Positions 29,106 through 40,426 of a stretch of DNA of 64,000 bases are shown one piece after another. Made by a program: the position numbers and the translations under genes. Numbering within the stretch: position 1 is the first letter of the stretch; the number at the start of each line of letters is the position of its first letter. Under the pieces are notes generated by a model. The model was not told the origin of the DNA, did no database searches, and worked only from the letters and a program-made list of their open reading frames with translations. Source of the stretch: Siderastrea siderea (lineage: Eukaryota > Cnidaria > Anthozoa > Scleractinia > Rhizangiidae); the NCBI GenBank assembly GCA_964030785.1, contig OZ034969.1, positions 33,312,101 to 33,376,100 of the forward strand. The letters run 5' to 3'.

Positions 29106-31003
29106 CTTAGACGGTAATATAAGGTGGACATTGGAGCAGTACAACAGAGGTATATTCGAGTATCAATGGTGTCGAGCAGGAGGCCAAAATCACAGATCAC
29201 AGCCCCTCCTAAGTCAAAAGTAAAATGTCTTGTGCTGACCATTTACAGTCCTTTAGGGAGATTCAATCTAATTAATTAACTAGGTTTCTGAAGTCTGAAA
29301 TCTGTAAGACACTGGCTGGGGCACTGACTGGACACCGACGGAATCGAAAGTTCACAGACCATTGGTCGCTAAAGCTTTCTGGGGGTTATGTCTCTCAATC
29401 ACTTGGGGTGCATTTTCTTAGGCCAACAGAAGGGGTTTGCGCAAGGTTGTTGGTTTTCACGTTACTAAGCAGCTTTGTTTGGCTTAGTTACCTAAACATT
29501 CTGGTCAGGTAACCAGAGAGAATTTCCAGGACGGAATTCTGGGAGGCTCTTTAATAGCTAAATGACGTCTGGACCTTAATCCTTCTTCTGAATGGTATCA
29601 GGGTGGACTCCTTCTCCCAAACCTCTCTGCTCCACGTACGGCCAGCTAAATTTGGGTTGTTGGGTAGGAAATGTCGTCCAGATCTTTCTTTCCATCAGAT
29701 GTTTGACCCCACTGAAACGGCAACTTTGAAGGGAGTGGCGCACCATGACAGCTTGTGTCGAGGTGCTGCTTTTTTGAACGTGTTTATCACTGTTTGAACA
29801 GCCTACTTCTCCTTGCCATTTGTTTGGGACTGGTTCATCTGGGACTTACTGTATTGCGTATGAATCCGTAAACTGTAAACTTGGCGGATATCCTTGCTGA
29901 GAACATTGTCTGACAGTACCTAATCTGAGATACAGTCACGGGGTTTGAAGTATGGGCTTGAGGTGTACTGCTGCATCAGATGAAGTGGTGCGAGCAAGTA
30001 TCGCTACCTGAACGTATCGTGAATCAGACAGCAGTCGAAGACAAGTATAAAGAGTATAAAGAGTGGACCTCTGACTTTCAATCAAGCCAGCGGCGACTTT
30101 GCCAAGATCGATCGGGAATTTCACAAGGAATAATGCTGGATTTTTTGCGTAGACACGTCCTCCGTTGCCAGCACTTGTTCTCTGCTTCTTCAAGGTGCAT
30201 GCTTAGGCCTGGCCACCAAAACTGAAATTTTAAAAAGCAGCTACAAATAGTTGACACAGTCAGCAAAGCACTCCTCTTCTAGCCGGCGAAAGGTCCCATT
30301 TCTTCGCCATTGGCAACGAACGTGACATAACAACAGCAGGTACAAGCGATGGAGTCTTAGTCATGAAATATATGTGTACACCATATGACAAGGAATCTTA
30401 ATTTTATTTGGCTTGGGGTGCCATACGTGATATTTACCTGGGATATTTAACAGGCAAAAACAACGGTGCCATCTTCAAGCAAAACATGTGTACACAGCAT
30501 AAGAGAACTATGTGGCTTGAGTGCCTTATGTGTTATTCAGACAGGCAAATGTCGAAGTACCTTTCAAGTATCTGTTTCGTTAATGAATTGAATGCGTCAA
30601 AATTAGATTATTTGCACGTGACACAGCGAGAAGACCGGATACCTTTTGTTTTGCACATTTCAAACATTATTATACAATTTTTGAATGTTTATCGATTACC
30701 TGAATCATTGTTATCAATATCGACCCTTTAGTCTTAAGTTGTAACCATTTAGCCATTGAAACTCACCGAGAATTAAACAAATAGACGGGAAGGCAAACTT
30801 TCAAAGTTACGACTTAATCGGGTAACTTTCTGCTTTTCTTTTCTGGACTGGGGCCATCAAAACTTCTAGAACGATTTTCCATAATTCCAGAGTAGTACTA
30901 AGACGCTGCAATTCAAGTTGATTTATCTGTTTAAACAGGCAGGTGGGTAAGTGTTCATGGCTTAGGCTAAGTTAGACGTCCCGGCGTATCGTTTGCTCCC
31001 ACC
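29106..31003. other. Intergenic, nothing recognised
   Basis: Short open frames exist (for example 29603-29797 and 29980-30225) but have no domain or coding character. Confidence 0.4.
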
Positions 31004-31968
31004 ATGCTAAGCTCTCCACCACCAGAAACCTCGCCTGAACAACATATCCTTCTGGCCGCAGATGCTGAGCCAGGTCCCAACTGGTCAGTTGCAAAACAGC
31101 TTTGGGGAATCGCTTGGGAGTTGCACGGGGCTGGATATGGTGTCCTCCCCAGCATTTTAGCTGTACGCTCTTTCATCGCCTTAGCAGAAGTTAGAACCCG
31201 ACAAGGATTTGGTCGAAAGCCTTTGTATATAGCCACAAGTGCTTTGCTCTTGACGCTAGGAACAACGCGAGCATTGCTCATGTTCTTGACCCTTACACGT
31301 CAGGAGACAATGGTGTCAAACTCCCAAACTGGTTTGCGAGGTTGCTGTATGGGATAACCTTTCCTTGTTTGACGTCTTTGTTTTATTTGATCCATTTGGC
31401 TTTTCGTGAAGTTGCTAAGATTCAAGTTGGGCCAAAAAAGATCCATAGTGCACGGTTTGTCGTTAGTGTTATTATCACTCACTTTGCCCTTGAAATAACG
31501 GTAGCAATAGCAATCACTGTGAGTCCACACCTTGCGCCATTAATGATCGTATGCTAGTCATATTTCATCCTTTGGGGATTTCTTCTGTCTGCAGGCTTTA
31601 TTTACAGTGGTTTGAAAGTCATTCATCGCGCTAGAAGAGTACAGAGACAAATCGGGACAATCGAACTTAGAGAGGCCGCTGGGGCGAAGGCGAATGGAGC
31701 GCGGCGTAAAGAAAGGACTTTTAAAGTCGCAAAAGTCACTTTTGCTACAAGTATTTTGGGATTTGCTTGTTGTGCACAGCAGATTTATTCAATGTTCGGT
31801 GTTTATGGCTTGTATAGGAAAGCTGTAAATCCTTCTCTTTGGCCGTGGTGGGTGTTTCAGACTTGCTTTCGTTTAGTTGAATTCTGTATGGCTTGTACAA
31901 TAGCCTACAGTGTGATGCAACGCCCGGAGCAGCAAAGTTATAATAGGAGTGACAAAAATGATAGGTAG
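31004..31968 (+). pseudogene. PRRT3/PRRT4-like 7-TM pseudogene
   Basis: Starts at ATG 31004 in an ACCATG context and follows the family from the Glu-Pro-Gly-Pro-x-Trp motif. One base is missing near 31288 (Leu-Asp-Pro-Tyr region), shifting the frame. The restored frame then meets an in-frame TAG at 31555-31557, where the paralog at 55.9 kb has a Gln codon. The last third is open to 31968. Its closest relative in the window is the 55917 gene. Two independent lesions make this a true pseudogene. Confidence 0.85.
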
Positions 31969-32520
31969 CTACCTTTTTATGGCTTAAGCGATTTCCTTGT
32001 TAAAGAATTGTTAGTTAGCGGTGATAGCTGAATCAGAATAAATTAAGATATGACTGACAGAAATTAATCAGTAACTCGTGGAATGTCGTCTTGCTTCATG
32101 ACATTATGTTTGTATAGGTACCGGTAGATTTAAAGCGGTGTCTTAAGATCTTTAAACAAGGCATTTATTATTAAATGAATCTATACTGCATTGGCCTACT
32201 AGCAATCAGATAACAATACTTAGAAGTTCTCAATCAGGTTATTAAATTTTTAGCTTCCTGACTTGACCACCAAGCTTAGGTTACGGATAAGGTTATCAGT
32301 GTGTAATCTTTCTTTTTGCCTTTTTGAGGTGCTGTATGCACAATGAGCTCTGAAAATGAGAAAGGGGATAAAATTGAAGGTTTTTTAGTCGATTTAACTC
32401 ATCATTAATTTCATGGTTCTAGCTTAAAGCCATTGAAAACGTTGGATGTAAAGAAGGGTGAAAAACACACATTTATAATCCAAAATGGCTTGACCGCATA
32501 AAGATATTATTATTATTATA

Positions 32521-32559
<39 letters not shown>

Positions 32560-32740
32560 CATGACACTTATGGCACTTATGATGTCATATCTCGAAAAGG
32601 GCAGGTGCTAACAAAACGTCTTAAAAAATTGAAAAAAAAACCTTTAGGAGGGTTGCCATTAACCCCCCCCCCCTCCCTTTTTGTAAGTCATAAACAAAGT
32701 TTGTTTCAGTCATCAGAGTCCCTGCTTTTTCATGCACTAG
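31969..32740. other. Intergenic with (ATT)n microsatellite at 32505-32558
   Basis: The microsatellite is clear. A C9 run lies near 32663. No gene is seen. Confidence 0.6.
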
Positions 32741-33337
32741 TTTAACCCTATTCAGACCGTGGGGGAGGGGGGTTGGGGGCGATTATGCCCACACTGACTT
32801 GACGTTTATGTCTGTTTTATCAGCAAGCTAAACCCACCAAACTTGGTATCTTTTTCAAAATTTTATCTGGCAACAATTTGGCATAGCGAGTACTTGTCCA
32901 TCAAGTTTGATGTTACCATGGCAACCACTTTTGACAGGCTGTTTTTTCATAATTTTAAATTTTCACCTTTTCATTGAAAATTATAACTTTTCTGAAGTAG
33001 GTTTTCCATTTTTATATCATTTTCATGTTTTTTATTGATTTCGGTTACTTTGTGGTCAATTTTGGAAATTTTCAAAGGCTCTGGAAAAATCAAGAAATCC
33101 AAGGTGGTGGATCCAAGCTGGACGCCGTTTTACAACCTGACGTAATTTTCACGTCATATGACGTCATCGGCTTATGTTGCGGACATTAAAGGAAACACTT
33201 TTGGACGTACTATCTGCCCTCCAAGTTTCGTTGTCACAGCTTCAATATTCTCAGAGTTAAGAGGTGGAGGGCGAATCAGCCTCCTCCACTCCCCGGTCCG
33301 GAACACCAAAAATAGCCCAGTCCGAATAGGATTAAAC
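32741..33337. mobile_element. MITE-like element with TTTAACCCTATTCAGACC ends
   Basis: The left end TTTAACCCTATTCAGACC is complementary, with three changes, to GTCCGAATAGGATTAAA at the right end. The interior is non-coding and contains TGACGTCA. No target duplication could be fixed. Confidence 0.5.
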
Positions 33338-34886
33338 GGTCAATCAGTTTGAGGAGCCATTTGTTTTGTTCTTTTGTTTTGGTTGGCTTTAAGAATTTTT
33401 GCCGACACGCCATATTATGGATGAATATTTCTGTAAGAAGCAATTCATCAAGATCTTTAATTTTCTTTCAGCTGTTTTCAGGGAACGGTTTCTTTTTCTG
33501 AATGAGGGGTGAATCAATTTAATCACCTTAATGTGGCATAAACAGCGTGGTAAATGACAAAACTGTCGGTCTAAAACTAATATTTATTATGAATAACAGT
33601 GACTTATATGTGATGAAGGGTCACCAGCCTAAACAAAATGATCTAACTTCGTCCGAGAAGGAAGATGTCTGTCAAAAAAGATTATTTTTGTAATTCAAGT
33701 GTGCTTGCCATTGGTACAAAATAACTTCGCCTTGTTTCAATTTCAAGTACTTCAACAGCCAATGGATTTGGCAATAGGTCTTTGAATGGCATTGTCGAAT
33801 ATCAACATACGGTGACGTCATCGATATCTTCGCTGGAACATGCATGCATGCATGCATTACAGCAAGACGAGCACAGAAAACTATCCACAAATCAGAATTA
33901 AGTGGTAAGTTCTGTAGACGCGTCTGTCATCATTTATCACTGCCAAAAGGGTGACATTTTTTATGTCACTAAACCGATCCCCCGATCCCCGTTCTTCTCC
34001 TGAACGAGTTCTCTTTTCGGTCAGAGCTCATTACAGTGAATCTCGGTAATTTAAATCTGGCCCTTGGATGCCGAAAGAACGCGGTTCAGCAACTAACTTA
34101 AATTTAACTTTAAACTGAGGGCGTTTCTCTTCTATCTTCTCCTCCTGTTTAGTACTGAAATTGACAAAATTCCAAGGTTTAATTTGGTACCAGTCAAAGT
34201 TTGCATGTTCAAAGCTGAGACTGTAGGATTTATCGAGCGCGGTGGGGGTACAATTTTACATGATCTACACGTAGAATTTGCCAGGTCGGTTAACTCAACT
34301 GTTAAGGGGTGAGAGAGAATCGATCGAAAAAATTAAAAGAAGTTACAATTTTAATGCCAAACTTGAGTTTTTCCTTTTTAATAAAGTGTTCAAGGTATAT
34401 TTAATTTACAAGTTTATAAAATGTGAAGCATTTTTTTCAATAAATTTTTCATCCGATAGATAGATCCCTATCTGTCATCTTTTGTGTTAACGCTTGTCCA
34501 TTTATACACCTTACATTATATAATTTAAATGTTATCCGTTGGTTGGGGATTTATCTTTTCATATTAATTTAAATTATGATTTGCGTACGTTTCAGCCGCC
34601 AAAACCTGACGGTAATCTTATTTACAGTAAGTTCAAAGAACCGCAGGGGCATTAGTTAAATAAACGTACTGACTAAGCGTGGCTGGAAATGGAGTTACAT
34701 GTGATACACGTTTCAGTCAATTCTGTTCTCTTTGTAGATAAATTTCGGTTTAATTAAATTTGATCAGTAAAATTTTATCCGTTTAATGAAATCTTGGGAC
34801 TTAATTAGACAACGAAGTTTCATGTCGCCCTATTTGGAATTTGCTCAGAATATTGACTTAACATACTCAGCTGTTATAGGACACGT
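33338..34886. other. Intergenic, partly duplicated
   Basis: About 34120-34700 resembles 27800-28330, the 3' flank of the copy-A gene. A short GCAT repeat lies at about 33839-33857. No gene is recognised. Confidence 0.45.
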
Positions 34887-37074
34887 CATAAGATAGGACT
34901 GACAATGATGGACAACATGAATGGGTTTAGCCAAGCCTCGTTCTGGGAGTTGTCTAGGCAACGCAAATCTCACGCTACGCTTGCCCCTTATTTGAAGACA
35001 CTTTGAATACCACATAACTTTATTACCGCAACCAGATCAATTTAGTTTTACTTATGTAGGATTTTAAATTGAAATTGCCAATAGTGCACCATTTGTTGTT
35101 TAGCGAATTACCCTCTACGAGCGTGGGTTCAAGTTACTTCGACTTGTAACAAAGGCCAAAAGACAAAGATAACATAGAGCTTTTTCCGCTCTGCTAATAT
35201 GTAATAAGTATTTTGAGAATTTCCTTAATCACGCACTCAAGACTCGATACGTGAGTGTTTTCCATAGTGTTCTTTAAGTAAAAATATTACTAGTCATTTT
35301 GTGAGCAGGTGCCTGATTTTTTAACTTTCTCGTTTGAACTTTCTGCGCCTGTTTGGACTTGTAAAATGCGCATAAAGAGACCTTGTGGATGATATTGGTA
35401 TTTATCAACATAGCTTGAGGCGATAAGGTAGTCATAAACATACGACGCTCAACAGAGTGGTGATTAATAAATAGGTTTCGCAAAACATTTTCCATACCCT
35501 ACAGAGATAATTAAGAAGTTTGCGATAGAAAGCGTCATAAGCTTAAAAAAAACCTTTGTTGAAAGTACCATGAGAGGATCAAGATTAAACATTAATCACT
35601 CGGGGGAAGAGCTTCGCTGAGTCATTTATCATTGGCTATAATTATGAATCCAAAACCCCAAATTACGTTGTTTATACTGTGTTTCCTCTTACCTCTATCG
35701 CGTAATGGCAGAAAAATAAATCAGTATTCCATGAATAAATAAAGTCTATTTTGGACGAAACATCCACATCTTCATTTTCTCTCAAAGTGCAAACATCGAA
35801 AGGTAAGTCCGTGACGCCAGAAATGATAACCGAATTTTCTCTTTTGATCGAATTAAATCAACTTGAGTTATTATGATCATTTTGTTTAGGCTGATGACCC
35901 TTCATGGTTTATCACTTGCAGCCCAGAATACTAAGTTCTAAAGCCTGTTTTCACTCCCACTATAATGAAAATCTTATGAATCTTTCCGCGTTTATAACCA
36001 CTATACCTCCAGTGACAAAATTTCTATGTCGCATTTCCTCGACAAACTTGCACTTTTAAATTGCTCACCTTCGTGAGGTGATCTTTATTAAGGCTATTTT
36101 TCCCCAGAGGACCTACAGGTACCAAATTAAAGGTGAGGAAAATTGTTGGCAGTTAGATCAGACATTTGGTTTTATGCTGAAAACTTCGATTCAAAGTTAT
36201 TATTGCGAGTATAATTATTACACCTATTTTGCACATGCCCTCCTGATTTCGATGTATAGTGTTTACTCATAAAAATGTCTCACCTTTGCGTTTGTTGCTT
36301 TAAAAAACGGTTAAGTGATATTAAATTTAAACAAGGGAAAAGAGGAATATACTGAGTAAGCTTTTGCTCACGTAGCAAGAAAACGCCTTTCCGGTGTACA
36401 ATTAGAAGTTCTTTTCAAATTCCAATGAAGTAAGTGTTCTTGCTTATTCTTTACATTCGTATATTAAGGTGTCTATGGAGATTCAGACTGTAGTTTCAGA
36501 CTGTAGTTTAATAGTCTCTTAATGAAATCTAAGTGAAAATAAAATTAATCCCTTTTCAAATGTAGTCCCCTCAAGCGTGGGACCGGATGGTAAATTTTCA
36601 AAGCAAATTATCAATGTTGGCTTTACAAAGTTAGCTGTTAAAATATATTCCTAAAAACGAGGGGAAACAAAATTGGATCTTTAATATTGCGAACAATTCT
36701 GGATCACAAAAAGTAAATCTATCCTCTTTGGAGTTGCCTAGTCGACAACTGATGTCGTACACTACACTTTTATAAATCATTTTGTTCCCAAAACGTTTTG
36801 TTTTCTCACAAAATATTGTTCATTTTTACTGTTCATTTTGTCCACAACCGTCGTGAACATGCTGAAGTAACAAAAAATTACGAAAACTACCAGACAAACA
36901 ATCGTAAATTGAAGTAACGTAGGATGTGACACTAAAATTGGATTGTTCGCAATCTATTCTCTGTCTATCGACTTCGCCTCATTCTGAGGGCATGGGTACA
37001 TAGCTGAGTGTGGTGGTCATTTTTTACCACTTTATAGGCAACCTATTTATTTTTCGTTAATTTCGTTTACCGTA
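34887..37074 (+). repeat. Segmental duplication copy B, upstream part
   Basis: Matches 16281-17999 plus 25445-26221 but lacks every transposon found between those blocks in copy A. It therefore holds the empty sites ACATTTGGTTTT (36162-36173) and ATAA (36211-36214). Confidence 0.8.
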
Positions 37075-38400
37075 TAGGTGAGGTTTCCCGATTTACGAAA
37101 ATCGTTTTCTTAACATAAATTCTAGCCTATAGCTAAACATAAAAAGCGAAGTAGCAAGGAACGTTGAATACAAACCGTTAATTAATTACCCTGGAAAGTA
37201 AACGCAAAATGTAAATGACAGCGCCATCTTGAAGTGGGCGTTGAAAAAATTAGCCCGAGGAGTCTATTGGCGAAAAAAAAAACGATACGATCGATACTGT
37301 TTATTTTTCAATATTTTACAATATGAGGTTGAGAACTTTTCCCTGTTGTGAGTTTGGGTGAATTTGAAATGAAGCTTTTCAATTGCGTGCTCAAGACTCG
37401 ATACGTGACTGTTTCGTACGGTGTTTTCCAAGTAAACAACCCAGCAGCTGCATTATTTTTGACATTTCTTTTCTGACCTTCCGTGTACCTGTTTAACTTG
37501 AAATACACATAATTGGGCCTCTTGGATTAAATCATAGAAGAGCTATAAGCGATGAGTCATGCTTTAGGTTTATAATATTTGCAAAACGCCAAACTGTTGT
37601 TTTGATGCTCTGTTGGCTATTTCCGCTCACGTCTCGTTACCATCACGTGAAGGCAGCAAAATAAATATCTCATAGACAAATAAATTAAGATTCTTGTCGA
37701 TACAAGGAACACTCATAAAGGTCCTTAGCCTCTAGGTATAGATCTCTCTGTGTGGAATCCTCGAAACGTAAGTGCAAACCGCAAATGCAAACTGAAATTT
37801 AAGTTCCTGGATTCCAATTTAAGCTATTCGGTCATTTTAACGACACAATGTCAGTCCTATTGTAATCTAAAATGTATCACGTTTGTAATTTTATGTCTCA
37901 TTCCCACCACGTGCAAAACGCTTCGCTCTGTTTTAAGGGATAGCATTCACAATTGAAAACTGCGGCAACTACTATTGATAAAATGTCCACCTCAGTTATT
38001 GTATCTCACACTTTTTGTGCCGTTTTCTAGGTCAATGTAGATTGTCGGACACGTAATTGGTCAAAGTTTACTTGAGTTTAAACTTTACAACGCCTCATCA
38101 TTGTTGTCAATGGGTTGGCTTCAGACCCCAGAATAATCAAAAAGCCTTTCTTTCTTCATACTGACGTAATGAACTGATAGGACAGACAAATCTATGAACT
38201 GCGATATTAACGTAAAATGAGTGGAATGGTCTTTGTAGTGTGTTCCAGTTTAATCAATTGCTTTTTCAGCCTGAAGAAAAGATACGACGAATTTCGAACC
38301 TATGACCTCTGCGATACCGGTTGTATCAAGGCTTGAGATGTTGGGAGCAGAATCGTTGTGGGCATGTGGAATGGATGACGCTAGGTATTAGAACCCAGTT
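37075..38400. other. Copy-B-specific upstream DNA
   Basis: Together with the SINE region it makes up the roughly 1.75 kb absent from copy A. It may be 5' flank or a 5' UTR intron of the 38840 gene: TTTGCAG at 38810-38816 is a possible 3' splice site 24 bp before the ATG. Confidence 0.35.
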
Positions 38401-38407
38401 CAAAAAG

Positions 38408-38560
38408 GGTCGAATAGCTCAGTTGGTAGAGCAACGCACTGGCATCACAGGGGCCGACATGGGTTTCAATCCTGCTGTAGCCTTGAACTGAATATTTTCT
38501 ATTTTTCAGGCGAAAAAAAAATTATTGCTGCACACTACAAAGATCATTTAACTCATTTTT
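38408..38560 (+). mobile_element. tRNA-derived SINE, degenerate
   Basis: TAGCTCAGTTGGTAGAGC is a good A box, and GGGTTTCAATCC a degraded B box. Acceptor-like ends do not pair, so this is not a functional tRNA. A TTTTTCAGGC body motif follows, shared with the copy near 52.7 kb. Confidence 0.6.
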
Positions 38561-38839
38561 TTTATTCGCACTACGAAGATATACCCGGCCTCTTTTATTC
38601 CAGAGCATGACTCGCAGGAGTGTTATTTGGCCTAAATAGATACTACCTCAAGATTGACTTGTTATGGTGCCCAGTTTAAGTATTTAAGACCATGAAAGTC
38701 ATTTTGCATTTGGAGTCAAATACTTCCTGGGAACTTATGTGACCGTCGATAAATACTCACCTTGCAAGTGTAGTCGGATTGAGGTTTTGAATTAATCGCA
38801 GTGTTTAATTTGCAGACTTAAACTTGAAGTCCATTCAAG

Positions 38840-39832
38840 ATGTCAAACGCCACAATTAAGCCAGTTAATCTTCCCACAGATGCTCTAGCCGAACCAGGAC
38901 CTGACTGGTCGGTTGCGAGGTCGATGTGGGGATTGGCTTGGGGGCTGCATTGGATTGGCTTCGGCGTTCTGTTTGGTCTTCTTGCTATCCACTCTTTTCT
39001 CGCTTTAGTGTTGGTTAATCACAAGAAGGGATTCTGCCGCAAGCCTTTGCACATGGCTATCAACTCGCTCCTGTTCGGCCTTGGAGCCACTCGAGCCGTT
39101 TATTTAATGTTGGATCCGTACGAGTCAAGAGAAAATGGCGTGGAGGATCCAAAATGGCTAACACTGCTACTCTTCGGAATCGCTTACCCCTGTTTGACAT
39201 CTTCGTTTTGTCTGATTCACCTGGCTTTTCTGGAGGTCACCAAGCTGAAGGTCGGCCCAAGCAGGCTGCAGAATGCAAAGTTTCTATCTGCAGTTATAAT
39301 TGCTCATTTTATTATCGTCTTCACTGCAGAAACGACATCTTCCATCGAGCCAGAGTTGGACGCACTCTTGATCGTCTGCCAGTCATTCTTCATTCTCTGG
39401 GGATTGCTTCTCTCTGGCTGTTTCATCTACAGCGGCTGCAAGGTGATCAACCGCGTGGATAAGGTTCAACAGCAACTCAGCACCATCGCGAAAAACGAAT
39501 GCCCACAAAGCAAACCGCAACAGAAATCGCGCACAACCAAAGTGGCAAAGATCACGCTTGCCACCAGCTTCCTGGGTATTGCAGTGTGTGGCTTACATTT
39601 GTATTCCATGGTTGGCTTGTACGGAATGTACAGCGATATCGTCCACCCATCCCCATGGCCATGGCTGGCGTTTCAATCAAGTTTTCGCCTCGTGGAGCTG
39701 GCCATGGCATACACGATCGCCTACACTGTGATGCAACCAGCCGAAGGAGCAAAGATTTCGAAACGATTCCTATCGACTGGTGCCCAAGAAGGAGGGGCTC
39801 AGATCACCTTAACGGAAGTGAAGCCAGTGTAG
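38840..39832 (+). CDS. PRRT3/PRRT4-like seven-transmembrane protein, 330 aa
   Basis: Single open exon from ATG 38840. A short extracellular-type N-terminus with Ala-Glu-Pro-Gly-Pro-Asp-Trp is followed by seven hydrophobic stretches, at about residues 37-60, 70-92, 105-132, 145-167, 177-205, 235-262 and 272-300. The Arg-Ala-Val-Tyr-Leu-Met-Leu-Asp-Pro-Tyr and Leu-Thr-Ser-Ser-Phe signatures match the C-terminal membrane region of vertebrate PRRT3/PRRT4. The long Pro-rich N-terminus of those proteins is absent. No ligand or activity is known to me. Five copies lie in the window. This one is intact. Confidence 0.8.
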   Translation: MSNATIKPVNLPTDALAEPGPDWSVARSMWGLAWGLHWIGFGVLFGLLAIHSFLALVLVNHKKGFCRKPLHMAINSLLFGLGATRAVYLMLDPYESRENGVEDPKWLTLLLFGIAYPCLTSSFCLIHLAFLEVTKLKVGPSRLQNAKFLSAVIIAHFIIVFTAETTSSIEPELDALLIVCQSFFILWGLLLSGCFIYSGCKVINRVDKVQQQLSTIAKNECPQSKPQQKSRTTKVAKITLATSFLGIAVCGLHLYSMVGLYGMYSDIVHPSPWPWLAFQSSFRLVELAMAYTIAYTVMQPAEGAKISKRFLSTGAQEGGAQITLTEVKPV

Positions 39833-40025
39833 AATACGCGGTGATCTACTGCTAGTTTACTGCCTTTTTGAAGTAGACGTCTGGTGAACCAGCGAGAACG
39901 CTTACTCGAAAATACATAATATGCCATGTGCTAGGCATAAACTTAGACCTGTAGAGACAATGGACGTGCTACTTTAAGTGTAAAGTAAGTGTCTTATTTT
40001 ATTGTGGATTTAAAAAATTCAAATG

Positions 40026-40426
40026 CAGTGGAACCCCAACACACGACAGGTCCTTTTCTACCACCTCGCTGTTACTCCCAGTCACTTTTTTGGCCTCAAG
40101 AATAGATGGAACAGTTCATTTTCCAGATTTTGTCAGAGAGTGTCTGGAAGGGCATGAAAAAAGGACCCTCCAGCTCGCTGAGAAGAGCTGGGTTTTCAGA
40201 GAAACAGAGGCGGTCGACCGAAGCTTCCTCTCAGTCTTCCATCTTCTTATGCAGCAAGTGCGGTAGTGACTGTTGCCAATGTTAGTTTGCATTGTCATTC
40301 GAGACGATGTCCACGTCGGGAATGACCAAACATTCATGGCACTTCCATTGTCTTCCGAGACAGAAGTATGCCATCCCAAACCCTGTTAATCGTACTACAT
40401 TTTCAAGGTTCAACGGGGTTCCACTG
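40026..40426. mobile_element. MITE with CAGTGGAACCCC terminal repeats, 401 bp
   Basis: Ends CAGTGGAACCCC and GGGGTTCCACTG are perfect complements, similar to Tc1/mariner-pogo termini. TG flanks both ends. It lies at the same place relative to the PRRT-like gene as the 27408 copy, so it predates the duplication. Confidence 0.65.

Noticed and set aside
28890..29242. Ser-Ile-Asn-Gln repeat protein
   Set aside because: Simply the (GATT)n repeat read as codons.
33140..33170. CRE-like TGACGTCA as a promoter element
   Set aside because: It lies inside a MITE-like repeat with no gene downstream, so it carries no regulatory evidence here.
38408..38482. Functional tRNA gene
   Set aside because: Good A box, but the acceptor stem does not pair, the T stem has a mismatch and the B box is degraded; a SINE head fits better.
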